The notes beneath the pieces were generated by a model. The model was given only the letters and a program-made list of their open reading frames with translations, was not told the DNA's origin and ran no database searches. A stretch of DNA of 54,172 bases from Salegentibacter sp. R32 (lineage in GTDB: Bacteria > Bacteroidota > Bacteroidia > Flavobacteriales > Flavobacteriaceae), in NCBI RefSeq assembly GCF_008692195.1, contig NZ_RXOM01000024.1:1-54172 (forward strand). The letters run 5' to 3'. Within the stretch, counting starts at the first letter, position 1, and each line of letters begins with the position of its first letter. Position numbers and translations under genes: made by a program. Positions 17,990 through 25,729 of this stretch are shown here, in pieces.

Positions 17990-19522
17990 TCAAAACTTTT
18001 CGTAGGTTTCTCCCGGCCAATCATCGGTACGAAATGGCGAAGCCGGTAATCCGGCAGTATTGAATAAATTCGGTTCAGGAGATTTACTCCATCCAAAACG
18101 AACAGCCACTGGTTTTTTAACTTCAGCTGAAGAAACAATTACCGTATTCCCTTTTATTTTCGCTTTGGCAGGATAGAATTTTTGATCTTCACCGGCAATC
18201 TCAAAATGGGTGAGTTGTTTTCCCTTTTTCTGCAATCCGTTTTCAGCAAAGTCAAAATAGATCTGAATCTTGTTTCTTTTCACTTTAAAGTCTCTATAAA
18301 GCGGTCCTGAATATTCAATATTTTTTTCTTCATAGGTTTTTGAACGCGCCCAAAGCGCTAAACGACGGCCTACTTCTTGTTTATTTTCAGGATGAATATT
18401 TTTGGGATTTCCAATATCAGTGGTTACTACAATTCCGGTATTTTCCACTGACCGGTAAGCCATGAGTTGTGCTTCGCGTATTTCAGGATTCTGGCTATGA
18501 TGCGGAGCGATTTGTACAAAATAAAAGGGGAGTTGTTCTTGTTTCCAATCACTTCGCCAATTCTGGATCATATCGGGAAATAATGTTCGGTATTGATAAG
18601 CACGTTGAGCATTACTTTCGCCTTGGTACCAAGTAACTCCTTTGATAGTATAATTAATTAAAGGATATAACATCGCATTGTACAATACGTATGGATCTTT
18701 ATTTAACTCTCCATATTTTGGTTTCTCTAAAGTTAATTTGGTAGAATCTATTTGACTTTTTTTCTTCTCTTGATAATAGTGTTGTAACTTATTGTAATAA
18801 GAAATTTGTTTTTCGGTAAAGCGTTCTAAAATAGGAAGGTAATCAGGGGTATTTTCTAAAACTTCTTGAGAAGTCCAAGCTTCAGCGCGTGTGCCTCCCC
18901 AAGATGAAGAAATAAGTCCGATAGGGACGTTTAGATTTTTATAAAGATTTTTTCCAAAGAAATAAGCTACCCCAGAAAAATTGTAAACATTTTCTGGTGA
19001 AGTAACTTGCCAATAACCTTCAACATCATTTTCTGGAGTTTGAGAAGCTGCTAATCCTACTGTGAATAAACGAATTTCATTTTCCGTAGCATTTTTTATT
19101 TCTTCCTGATAATTGATTACACCGGTTTTCCAAGTGTTTTCTTGTTTGCCAAGCGGAAAAAACATGTTCGATTGTCCGGAGCATAACCAAACTTCACCAA
19201 ATAAAATGTCTTTTAGTTCTATTTTGTTATTTCCTTCTAAAGTGATTTGATGCTTTTGGTGATCGGCTTTTAGCGTTTTAATCGTGGTTTTCCAATTTCC
19301 ATCTTCATCAGAAAAAATGGTGATAGGTTTTGGCAGCCAATCGGTGGTAATGGTGATTTTTTCAGAAGGAGAAGCCCAACCCCAAAGCTTAACCTCGGTA
19401 TCTTGTTGCAAAACCATATGATCGCCCACCAAAGCGGGAAGCTTTAGCTGTGCTTGAACCGATAATTGAAAAAATAGTAAACCTATAGCTAGTAAGAAGT
19501 TGTGCTTCTGCTGTAATCTCAT
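17990..19522 (-). CDS. Sialate O-acetylesterase-like carbohydrate esterase
   Basis: SGNH-fold esterase of the sialate O-acetylesterase superfamily. In pectin loci such proteins are thought to deacetylate pectic oligosaccharides rather than sialic acid. A signal peptide (about 1-24, ending VQAQ) leads into LPALVGDHMVLQQDTEVKLW, the nucleophile block VWLCSGQSNMFFPLG, and VTWYQGESNAQRAYQY; the C-terminal part shows RFGWSKSPEPNLFN and LPASPFRTD, standard for the family. It is the first gene of the minus-strand arm, with operator copy 3 centred 58 bp upstream of the start codon. Exact substrate is inference. Confidence 0.88.
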   Translation of the reverse strand: MRLQQKHNFLLAIGLLFFQLSVQAQLKLPALVGDHMVLQQDTEVKLWGWASPSEKITITTDWLPKPITIFSDEDGNWKTTIKTLKADHQKHQITLEGNNKIELKDILFGEVWLCSGQSNMFFPLGKQENTWKTGVINYQEEIKNATENEIRLFTVGLAASQTPENDVEGYWQVTSPENVYNFSGVAYFFGKNLYKNLNVPIGLISSSWGGTRAEAWTSQEVLENTPDYLPILERFTEKQISYYNKLQHYYQEKKKSQIDSTKLTLEKPKYGELNKDPYVLYNAMLYPLINYTIKGVTWYQGESNAQRAYQYRTLFPDMIQNWRSDWKQEQLPFYFVQIAPHHSQNPEIREAQLMAYRSVENTGIVVTTDIGNPKNIHPENKQEVGRRLALWARSKTYEEKNIEYSGPLYRDFKVKRNKIQIYFDFAENGLQKKGKQLTHFEIAGEDQKFYPAKAKIKGNTVIVSSAEVKKPVAVRFGWSKSPEPNLFNTAGLPASPFRTDDWPGETYEKF

Positions 19523-19544
19523 AACTGAATTTTAAAATTCAGCA

Positions 19545-19552
19545 TTAAAGAT
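19545..19552 (-). promoter_or_regulatory. -7 promoter element of the minus-strand pectin operon
   Basis: Read on the minus strand this is TATCTTTA, a close match to TAnnTTTG. It begins exactly 19 bases after operator copy 3, the same spacing as before susC and GH31. It lies 22 bp before the esterase ATG. Confidence 0.5.
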
Positions 19553-19571
19553 AGAGGGCTTTAAATGCTTA

Positions 19572-19589
19572 GGTATCCTGTACTGTGAT
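19572..19589 (-). promoter_or_regulatory. Operator copy 3 of the pectin locus
   Basis: Minus-strand sequence ATCACAGTACAGGATACC shares 14 of 18 positions with copy 1, including an unbroken 12-base core AGTACAGGATAC. The left arm has diverged. It lies between the esterase operon promoter and the 3' end of the regulator gene. Confidence 0.68.
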
Positions 19590-19597
19590 GATTGAAT

Positions 19598-20644
19598 CTA
19601 AAGTGAATTACGTTCGATGTACTTAAATACGTTTTTTACCTTCTCTTTTTTATTTTTTAATACCATATAAGCAGCAGATTCTCCCATCGCTTTAAAGTCG
19701 GTACTAATTACCGTGATTCCCAAGAGTTCTTTGAGTGGAGTTTCATTATAAGAGATAATACCAATGTCTTTTCCTAACTCTAAATTTTTAGCACGTACTT
19801 GTCGAACCAAATTTACCAGATCCCGCTCTTGTATGGTGACATAAACATCTTTGCTTTGCAGTTCCATATCATCGTAGATTTCATCTAAGACTTCAAAGTC
19901 AAATTCATTCTCCATACAAAATTGCTTAAAACCGTGAAGAATTCGCCGTGGATAAGGATTCACGGATTTTCGGGGATATACCAAAATAATCTTATCGTAC
20001 TTCCTTATTTTTTCAAGTCCTTCTTTTAAAGCATTGTAAATATCTTTTTGGAAATCTTGATAGATGGAGCCATAATCCCCTTTAATATCGGGTTTGGTAT
20101 TATCCAGAATAATAAGTTGGTCTTTCGGGATTTGTTCAATCAGTTGTAGAACTTCATCGGTAAAACTCACATGATTGGAATTTTCATCCCTAAAGTGGGG
20201 CATAATTACATAATAATCGTAAGCTCCTAAATTTCTTTCTAAGGAACGTTTAAACAAGGTTTGGTCACAGTGGTAAATAAATAAATTAACGTGACCATTG
20301 ACCCCCATCGTATTAACAAAAGAATTATAAATCATCATTTTGTAAGTACTCGGTTTATTCACCAAGAAAAAAACGTTTAGTTTAGAAATTAAATCGGTTT
20401 TTGCGGTGTAATATCCTTTTCCTTTAACGGAAACGATGATTTTTTTCTCCTTTAAAAGTTTATAAGCTTTTTCTACAGTATCCCGGGAAAGTAAGAGAAA
20501 TTCACTTAATTCATTAATAGAAGGTATTTTCTCACCCACCTGAAGTTTTCCCCTGGAGATATCCGTGATTATTGAGTCAACAATTTGTTTGTATTTAGGA
20601 ACACGTGATTGCTCGTTAATTTGAATATTGAGGGTTTGCAACAT
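19598..20644 (-). CDS. GntR-type regulator with periplasmic-binding-protein-like sensor domain
   Basis: Probable local regulator of the pectin locus. Residues 1-75 form a GntR winged helix (NEQSRVPKYKQIVDSIITDI, GEKIPSINELSEFLLLSRDT, VEKAYKLLKEKKII). The remainder (about 90-340) looks like a LacI/periplasmic-binding-protein sensor, with IGIISYNETPLKELLGITVI near the end, the typical effector-domain signature. GntR head plus sugar-sensor domain is the architecture of Bacillus AraR. It is cytoplasmic, without signal peptide or membrane segment. Its own promoter lacks the operator motif found three times nearby, so it does not obviously autoregulate. Whether it activates or represses cannot be read from sequence. 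Confidence 0.85.
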   Translation of the reverse strand: MLQTLNIQINEQSRVPKYKQIVDSIITDISRGKLQVGEKIPSINELSEFLLLSRDTVEKAYKLLKEKKIIVSVKGKGYYTAKTDLISKLNVFFLVNKPSTYKMMIYNSFVNTMGVNGHVNLFIYHCDQTLFKRSLERNLGAYDYYVIMPHFRDENSNHVSFTDEVLQLIEQIPKDQLIILDNTKPDIKGDYGSIYQDFQKDIYNALKEGLEKIRKYDKIILVYPRKSVNPYPRRILHGFKQFCMENEFDFEVLDEIYDDMELQSKDVYVTIQERDLVNLVRQVRAKNLELGKDIGIISYNETPLKELLGITVISTDFKAMGESAAYMVLKNKKEKVKNVFKYIERNSL

Positions 20645-20864
20645 TTCTAGGGGTATTATTTATAAAATTAGCAAATCATTTACATAATTTGCAGTAAAAG
20701 TAGTTAAATAATATAATCTAATTGATGAGAGCTGCATAAAATGTACAATTATTTCCCATGCTTGTTTTCAGCTTTCCTAACGGATGAAATATGAAGTTAA
20801 TGATAATAGAGCATATAGCCATTTGGGTTTACGATTTAAAAAAAACTAAAAATTTTAATATCCA

Positions 20865-21647
20865 TTATTTTGGAGTTGGGAGTATAGATAGAAGTGTCCC
20901 CGGTGTATATCCCGACCATCTTTTAACTTCTTTTATAAAATGGTTTTGATCGAAATAACCAAAATGAAAAAAGTCAGGCATCATTCCTGTCTTTTGGATA
21001 TGGCGAATGGCCAATCGACAGCGAATCATCGACTGAATTTGTTTTGGGGAAAGCCCTGCGTATTGTAAGGTAATACGTTGAAGGTGTCGCTGGCTTACGC
21101 TCAATTCTTTAGCCAAGCAATAAGCAGTGGTGGTATAATGTTTTTGGTTAATAATTAAATCCAAAAAACGATTCCATAAGGAATATCCATTTTTAGGAGT
21201 ATCACCGGCAAGTTGACTTATTTGCCTGGTTAGGGAAGGAATAAAAGTGTCTAAGTTTACTTCATTAAAAAACGGAGTCAACCAATTAGAACCAGGAAGG
21301 ATATCCTCCTGTAAAATAATTTTATTGGTCAATAATTTTGTCTCTTCTTTAAAAAGGGGAAGCGTGCTGCCAAATTGAAAAGTCACCCCAAAAGCCAAGT
21401 TTCCTTCTGGATGCAGGTATTCTGCAAAATTAGTTCTCGGCCCCAGTATTCGTGTATCTTTGATGAGGAGGGAACCCCTACTGTTATCTTTAATTGTATA
21501 AGGCATCCCCAGGGTAAACACCCAATTTACATAAGGGTACGCAAAAATATATTCGGTAAGGTTTTTATCTTCAGTACTTAAATCCAACAGCCAGTAATAC
21601 CTAACCAGGTTTTTTAAATGCTTCGGTGGTGAAAATAGCTGGTACAT
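20865..21647 (-). CDS. AraC-family transcriptional regulator
   Basis: A 260-residue protein with a C-terminal AraC-type double helix-turn-helix (about 160-255: TTAYCLAKELSVSQRHLQRI, GLSPKQIQSMIRCRLAIRHI, then FGYFDQNHFIKEVKRWSGYT). The N-terminal half resembles the uncharacterised sensor region common in short Bacteroidota AraC proteins (LVRYYWLLD near the start). It starts 1 bp after the stop codon of the ketopantoate-reductase-like gene, so it is cotranscribed and probably translationally coupled. Effector and targets are unknown. A 220-bp gap separates it from the upstream end of the GntR regulator gene. Confidence 0.85.
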   Translation of the reverse strand: MYQLFSPPKHLKNLVRYYWLLDLSTEDKNLTEYIFAYPYVNWVFTLGMPYTIKDNSRGSLLIKDTRILGPRTNFAEYLHPEGNLAFGVTFQFGSTLPLFKEETKLLTNKIILQEDILPGSNWLTPFFNEVNLDTFIPSLTRQISQLAGDTPKNGYSLWNRFLDLIINQKHYTTTAYCLAKELSVSQRHLQRITLQYAGLSPKQIQSMIRCRLAIRHIQKTGMMPDFFHFGYFDQNHFIKEVKRWSGYTPGTLLSILPTPK

Positions 21648-21648
21648 T

Positions 21649-22563
21649 TTATAGGTGCAATTCCGATTTAATTTTAACCAAATCCCCTAATAGTTTTGTT
21701 TGTTGGACGTGACTTTCCAAATTCATATCTTTGGCTATTCGGTGAACTTCCAAATTTAGGGTATCTATTTCTGTTTTTCGGTGATTTCTAATATCCTGTA
21801 AGGTAGAAATAAATTGCCCATCAGACATTTTGCTAATTGAAATTACCTGTTTTTCAATTTCCTTTGCAGTTAAAGCAATCCCTTTTTTCGTAGATATGGC
21901 TACACATTCCCGAATAATATTCTTGGCCACAGAAAAAACCGTTGCATCGCGATGGAAAATGCCGTTATCGACTTCTAACAACGGACAAATGGAATTGAAT
22001 ACACAATTGGCAATGGCTTTTTTCCAGATGATTTTATCTATATTTTCTTCCGCTTCAAATCTGAAATCAGGCGTATTCAATATGTCGACAATGCTATTCA
22101 AAAATGTAAGGTTTTGCTTGACGATTCCGATAGGGGAAGGTGCAACGGGTTTGTAACTTATTTCATTTTCAAACACATTTTGACTGGTGGTAAACAGGAC
22201 ACAGCGATAGATTTCCTGAAAATCATTCGCGATAAAAGGCTGTTCTATCCCTAAGCCATTTTGTAGAATAACGATTGGCGTATGCGGTGCTTTATCCTTT
22301 AGTTTTTCTGCTAAGGCTTTATTGCCAAAAGATTTAGTAGTCAGTATAATGATTCCGTCAAAAGCCGAAAAATTACACAGGGAATTGAACTTTATATTGG
22401 CGGTTACCATTTCACCAGTTTTAAGGCGTAAACGTATTTTTTCGGTATAAGTACGTCCATCATCAACACTCCCACGAATGAGTTCCACCTTTTTTCCGTT
22501 TTTGGTTAAACACACCGCAAGAGCTTTCCCGATCGCTCCGGCACCAATAATATACAGTTTCAT
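21649..22563 (-). CDS. Ketopantoate reductase-like (ApbA/PanE family) oxidoreductase
   Basis: NADPH-dependent 2-oxoacid reductase family member. It shows the Rossmann motif MKLYIIGAGAIGKALA at the N-terminus, the LQNGLG block near residue 100, and IIWKKAIANCVFNSICPL, the conserved Lys/Asn helix of ketopantoate reductases. I chose the ATG at 22563 rather than one eight codons upstream, because the nucleotide-binding strand then begins at the usual residue 2-3 and the length (304) fits the family. Cotranscription with an AraC regulator and absence of other pantothenate genes make a true panE role uncertain; many paralogues act on other substrates. Confidence 0.82.
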   Translation of the reverse strand: MKLYIIGAGAIGKALAVCLTKNGKKVELIRGSVDDGRTYTEKIRLRLKTGEMVTANIKFNSLCNFSAFDGIIILTTKSFGNKALAEKLKDKAPHTPIVILQNGLGIEQPFIANDFQEIYRCVLFTTSQNVFENEISYKPVAPSPIGIVKQNLTFLNSIVDILNTPDFRFEAEENIDKIIWKKAIANCVFNSICPLLEVDNGIFHRDATVFSVAKNIIRECVAISTKKGIALTAKEIEKQVISISKMSDGQFISTLQDIRNHRKTEIDTLNLEVHRIAKDMNLESHVQQTKLLGDLVKIKSELHL

Positions 22564-22782
22564 ATTCGAAGGATTATTGATCTTCAAATTACGGTAAAAA
22601 GCAGTTTTTTAAATAGTATAAGTTGGACATTCTGGTTTAGAATTGAACAAGAAAGTGCTCCTAGTTGCTTTTAATGATCTTCTTACATGCACGATTAAAC
22701 TTTAGAATTAAAAAAATGATAACGGTAGAATACAGAACTGAAACCTTTTTGTACATCTTAGCAATCGATAACGCAAGTAAGT

Positions 22783-22884
22783 TTATTGCTCTCCAGAAAT
22801 GGGAGGAGGAATTATCCAACACAGTAGAACTATAATGGCAAGACCAATAATTATAGCGATGACTGCAAACTTTCGAAAACTCAT
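22783..22884 (-). CDS. Putative 33-residue single-pass membrane microprotein
   Basis: A short frame starts 11 bp after the preceding gene's stop, with an A-rich leader, and encodes MSFRKFAVIAIIIGLAIIVL followed by LCWIIPPPISGEQ. A basic N-terminus (RK), a hydrophobic stretch of about 18 residues and a short polar tail describe a classic small transmembrane protein. It would be the fifth gene of the gdhA operon. An overlapping plus-strand frame of 39 codons (22716-22835) competes with it, so expression needs proof. Not recognised as a named family. Confidence 0.45.
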   Translation of the reverse strand: MSFRKFAVIAIIIGLAIIVLLCWIIPPPISGEQ

Positions 22885-22895
22885 ATATCTGCTTT

Positions 22896-23288
22896 TTATC
22901 TAATACTATATTTACTTAACTTTTTGTAGAGACTTAATTTAAAGTCAAAAAAGCTCTTATCGGTATTTATCAATTCTACTCTTTTCTTTTCGTGTGCATT
23001 CGCTAAAGCCAAATCATACTTTCCACGCTTATATTCCAAAACTTTTTGTAATTGTTGTTCATACTTACAAAGGCTGGCAAAGGTCAAGGTGTGTTGACGC
23101 CTTACTTGTTGTAAACTATAAGCAGTTTCTGTATCTTGAATAATCTGTTTGTGGATAAGCTGAAGGTAATCCAGTTCTTGATGGTTTTCTTCCAGTTTTA
23201 TTAGCCAATGTCGCAGCTCTAGTAAATCTTTCTTTATACATAATGTTTTAGTTTCGTTTATTTTTTCAAGCTTAGAATTCAAGAACAT
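22896..23288 (-). CDS. Uncharacterised small helical protein B (paralogue of the upstream gene)
   Basis: I do not recognise the family. The 130-residue product is rich in charged, coiled-coil-like helices, with no signal peptide or membrane segment. Its first half carries ELRHWLIKLEENHQELDYLQ, which aligns with ELEHWIGHLIFIMKEIDYLH in the neighbouring protein, and both have a further L-x-K-Y segment and a basic C-terminal helix. The two are therefore ancient tandem paralogues. It starts 8 bp after the upstream stop and is followed 11 bp later by the microprotein. A regulatory or scaffolding role alongside the Rnk-like protein is only a guess. Confidence 0.75.
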   Translation of the reverse strand: MFLNSKLEKINETKTLCIKKDLLELRHWLIKLEENHQELDYLQLIHKQIIQDTETAYSLQQVRRQHTLTFASLCKYEQQLQKVLEYKRGKYDLALANAHEKKRVELINTDKSFFDFKLSLYKKLSKYSIR

Positions 23289-23296
23289 AGCATGAG

Positions 23297-23683
23297 TTAA
23301 GTTATTAAATTAAATAGCTTTTGTTTTACCTCACGATACTCAGCTATAAATTGATAATATTTACTTCTATAAATTTCGTGGTGGTGAATAAAAAGCCGAT
23401 CGCACTCCATATCATCACATTCATGAAGTAGATCCCGGCTTTTACTATATTTTTCCAAGGTCGAGATAAGTTGCTTATTTTGCCTTTTCCTCCTATCCAG
23501 TTCTATTTTTAATAAATAACTTTCCTTTCCCTTATTTACTTTACACAATTTGTGTAAATAGTCGATTTCCTTCATAATAAAAATAAGATGACCTATCCAA
23601 TGTTCTAATTCTTTCGTATTCCTTTTATGAGAAATATTATGCTCGTCATCGTGTAAAAAGATGGCTTGTGATTTATCATTCAT
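23297..23683 (-). CDS. Uncharacterised small helical protein A (paralogue of the downstream gene)
   Basis: A 128-residue, strongly charged, helical product without signal peptide or membrane segment. The conserved element H-W-[IL]-x2-L-x5-E-[IL]-D-Y-L (about residues 28-43) is shared with protein B just downstream. The N-terminus is acidic and histidine-rich (LHDDEHNISHKRN). It begins 2 bp after the stop of the Rnk-like gene, so expression is tightly coupled. Family not recognised. Amphipathic heptads suggest that the two paralogues could pair with each other. Confidence 0.75.
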   Translation of the reverse strand: MNDKSQAIFLHDDEHNISHKRNTKELEHWIGHLIFIMKEIDYLHKLCKVNKGKESYLLKIELDRRKRQNKQLISTLEKYSKSRDLLHECDDMECDRLFIHHHEIYRSKYYQFIAEYREVKQKLFNLIT

Positions 23684-23685
23684 AA

Positions 23686-24111
23686 CTATATGGGGATATC
23701 TATTTTATTGGTCTCTATATCTTGTTCCACTTTTTGGATTACATAGGCCCTCGCCTGCTCATGGGTAAAAGCTAACTTGACCAGATCCCCTTCAGAATAG
23801 CCCATTAATACTACCGGAAGGGGGCTTAATACAGATAATTTTTGCTTTCGGATGTTTTCGTTCATAGGAATTACTATTTGCAAAGGCATCGTGGAAGAAT
23901 TGGAAACAGACTTAAGGGTTAATATACTGTTTAACCTTACAATATCCTTAGGCATTTCTTCTTCATCTACGATTAAAGAATCCTCTAGTTTATGGGCAAG
24001 TTTTTCTAAAGCCATTTTATGAGCTAGCGTATGGTCATATCCAGAAATATTAAGAAGTCTCTTCAGATATACATATTCCTTTTTTTCTATAATGTGACTA
24101 CCGTATTTCAT
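23686..24111 (-). CDS. Rnk/GreA C-terminal-domain-like protein
   Basis: 141 residues. The C-terminal half (about 55-130) has the GreA/GreB C-terminal fold signature as found in Rnk: VRLNSILTLKSVSNSS, LQIVIPMNENIRKQKLSVLS, PLPVVLMGYSEGDLVKL. The N-terminal half is a short helical region (YVYLKRLL, HKMALEKLAHKLEDSL) in place of the GreA coiled-coil finger. Such proteins bind RNA polymerase near the secondary channel or act as decoys, but no acidic finger tip is visible, so a role in transcript cleavage is unlikely. It lies 11 bp after gdhA and 2 bp before protein A. Function in this operon is unknown. Confidence 0.75.
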   Translation of the reverse strand: MKYGSHIIEKKEYVYLKRLLNISGYDHTLAHKMALEKLAHKLEDSLIVDEEEMPKDIVRLNSILTLKSVSNSSTMPLQIVIPMNENIRKQKLSVLSPLPVVLMGYSEGDLVKLAFTHEQARAYVIQKVEQDIETNKIDIPI

Positions 24112-24122
24112 AAGATTTTGTT

Positions 24123-25424
24123 TTATGGGAAAAGGCCTCGTTGGATATAGGCTTTTTCTATTCGTTTAAGTGCAATACAATAGGCGGCTCTACGCATATC
24201 GATACCTTCCTCTTGAGCGTAGTGAAAAACGCTGTTGAAAGATTCTTCTAGCTTTAGATCAAGCTTTTTTAACGTATCTTCTAACTGCCAAATCTCTCCA
24301 TTTTTGTTTTGGAGCCATTCAAAATAACTAGCAATCACCCCACCGGAGTTGCAAAGAATATCAGGAATAATCGTTACTTTATTTTTCAGTAAGATTTTCT
24401 CAGCTTCATTGTTTATAGGGCCGTTAGCGCCTTCCGCTATAAGTTTGGCCTGAATCGTGGGAGCGTTTTCTTTTGTGATTTGATTGCCTAAAGCTGCCGG
24501 GATAATGAGATCACAATCCAGCTGAAAAAATTGAGCGCTATCCATTATTTCTGCTCTGGGAAAGCCTCCAATACGATTATCATTAATATTTACATAGTCA
24601 TTTAACGAAGAAACATCTATCCCTTGTGGGTTGTATAAAGTGGCAGAGGCATCTTGTACCCCTACTAAAACCGCTCCTTCTTTTTCTAAGAAGTTAGCTG
24701 CCCAATAGCCTACATTCCCAAAACCTTGAACGATAAATGTTTTGTTGAGTAAGGATTCATTTTGCTTTTTTAAATACTTTTTAATCGTTAAAAACACGCC
24801 GTAGCCTGTAGCTCGATCCCTGCCTTCAAGTCCACCGATACCATCGGGCTTTCCCGTTACCACATGTTGGTTAACAGATCGTTTGGCGGGTAAACGGGTA
24901 CTCATGAACGTATCGGCCATCCAAGCCATAGTTTGACTGTTCGTATTTACATCGGGGGCGGGAATATCATGATCGGGTCCAATATTATCTCCTAACGCAT
25001 AGGTAAACCGTCTCGTGATTCTTTCTAATTCGGAGGTAGAATAGTTAGAGGGATCTAATTGTATGCCTCCTTTACCACCTCCAAAGGGAAGACCTGCCAA
25101 AGAAGTTTTCCAAGTCATCCACATGGCTAATGCCCGGGCGGCATCAATATCTACCGTAGGGTGATATCGCAGTCCTCCTTTGTATGGTCCCAAAGCATTG
25201 TTGTGTTGCACACGGTATCCCGTAAAAACTTCTACAGAACCATCGTCCATCTTCACGGGAAAATGAATGACGATTTCGTTATTGGTGATTTTTAAAATTT
25301 TTTGAATGTCATAGGGTAAATTAATGTATTGAGCAGCACTGGTAAATTGCTCCAACACATTTTCCATCATTCCCTGAGAAACTTTTTCCCCAGATTTTTT
25401 ATCGTTCATTAAAGTTGTGTTCAT
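24123..25424 (-). CDS. gdhA: Glutamate dehydrogenase (Glu/Leu/Phe/Val dehydrogenase family)
   Basis: Interconverts glutamate and 2-oxoglutarate plus ammonia in the cytoplasm. Diagnostic blocks are VEVFTGYRVQHNNALGPYKG, the catalytic-lysine loop LPFGGGKGGI, DIPAPDVNTN, the Rossmann motif VQGFGNVGYWAANFL, and AEGANGPI. The C-terminus KRIEKAYIQRGLFP is typical of hexameric small-subunit enzymes. I chose the ATG at 25424 (MNTTLMNDKK) for its A-rich leader; in-frame alternatives are the ATG at 25409, the ATG at 25469 and a GTG at 25508. It heads a compact operon with four small genes, behind a candidate sigma54 promoter, next to a kinase/sigma54-activator pair. That points to nitrogen or stress control. 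Confidence 0.93.
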   Translation of the reverse strand: MNTTLMNDKKSGEKVSQGMMENVLEQFTSAAQYINLPYDIQKILKITNNEIVIHFPVKMDDGSVEVFTGYRVQHNNALGPYKGGLRYHPTVDIDAARALAMWMTWKTSLAGLPFGGGKGGIQLDPSNYSTSELERITRRFTYALGDNIGPDHDIPAPDVNTNSQTMAWMADTFMSTRLPAKRSVNQHVVTGKPDGIGGLEGRDRATGYGVFLTIKKYLKKQNESLLNKTFIVQGFGNVGYWAANFLEKEGAVLVGVQDASATLYNPQGIDVSSLNDYVNINDNRIGGFPRAEIMDSAQFFQLDCDLIIPAALGNQITKENAPTIQAKLIAEGANGPINNEAEKILLKNKVTIIPDILCNSGGVIASYFEWLQNKNGEIWQLEDTLKKLDLKLEESFNSVFHYAQEEGIDMRRAAYCIALKRIEKAYIQRGLFP

Positions 25425-25585
25425 AAATTTTTCACTTAAATAATTAGGCGTTTTTAGAAGAGTATTCATTACAGGACCAAACTTGATCTTTATGAAGAGT
25501 AAGTGCACAATAGGCGCTATGCTTACAGTTTTTACAAATGGAGTGAATAGGGTTAATCATAGTACATTTATTTTGGAGTACTAAA

Positions 25586-25601
25586 GTCAATGCCTATACC
25601 A
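25586..25601 (-). promoter_or_regulatory. Candidate sigma54 (-24/-12) promoter for the gdhA operon
   Basis: Minus-strand TGGTATAGGCATTGAC places GG and TTG at the sigma54 spacing (consensus TGGCAC, five bases, TTGC). The -12 box reads TTGA instead of TTGC, a real weakness. It lies about 160 bp before the chosen gdhA start. No convincing sigma-A type TTG / TAnnTTTG pair was seen in the same gap. The gene for a GAFTGA-containing activator next door makes the reading plausible. Confidence 0.35.
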
Positions 25602-25690
25602 AATAAAAACTGATAGAAACAGGAAAGGTATGAGTGTTTGAAATACAGTTAGTTATGGTTGAAAAGGTATTTCAAGCTAACTTTGAGACC

Positions 25691-25724
25691 GGGTAAAAAT
25701 GTACCAACCGGTACTTTTTTACCC
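25691..25724. promoter_or_regulatory. Long palindrome upstream of gdhA: possible activator site or hairpin
   Basis: Two 15-base arms (GGGTAAAAATGTACC and GGTACTTTTTTACCC) match at 14 positions around a 4-base loop AACC. It begins 5 bp after the response-regulator stop and lies about 90 bp upstream of the candidate sigma54 promoter. The central GTACC-N4-GGTAC resembles the layout of NtrC-type enhancer sites. It could also be a terminator, but the T-rich tail lies on the plus-strand side, where no upstream gene exists. Confidence 0.5.
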
Positions 25725-25729
25725 ATTTT

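Noticed and set aside
22716-22835. 39-codon plus-strand ORF antisense to the microprotein
   Set aside because: No family resemblance, stands alone on the plus strand and conflicts with the operon-positioned membrane ORF. Kept only as a finding.
25691-25724. Simple terminator for the response-regulator gene
   Set aside because: The T-rich tail is on the plus-strand side, so it would not terminate the minus-strand transcript well. Listed as possible activator site instead.
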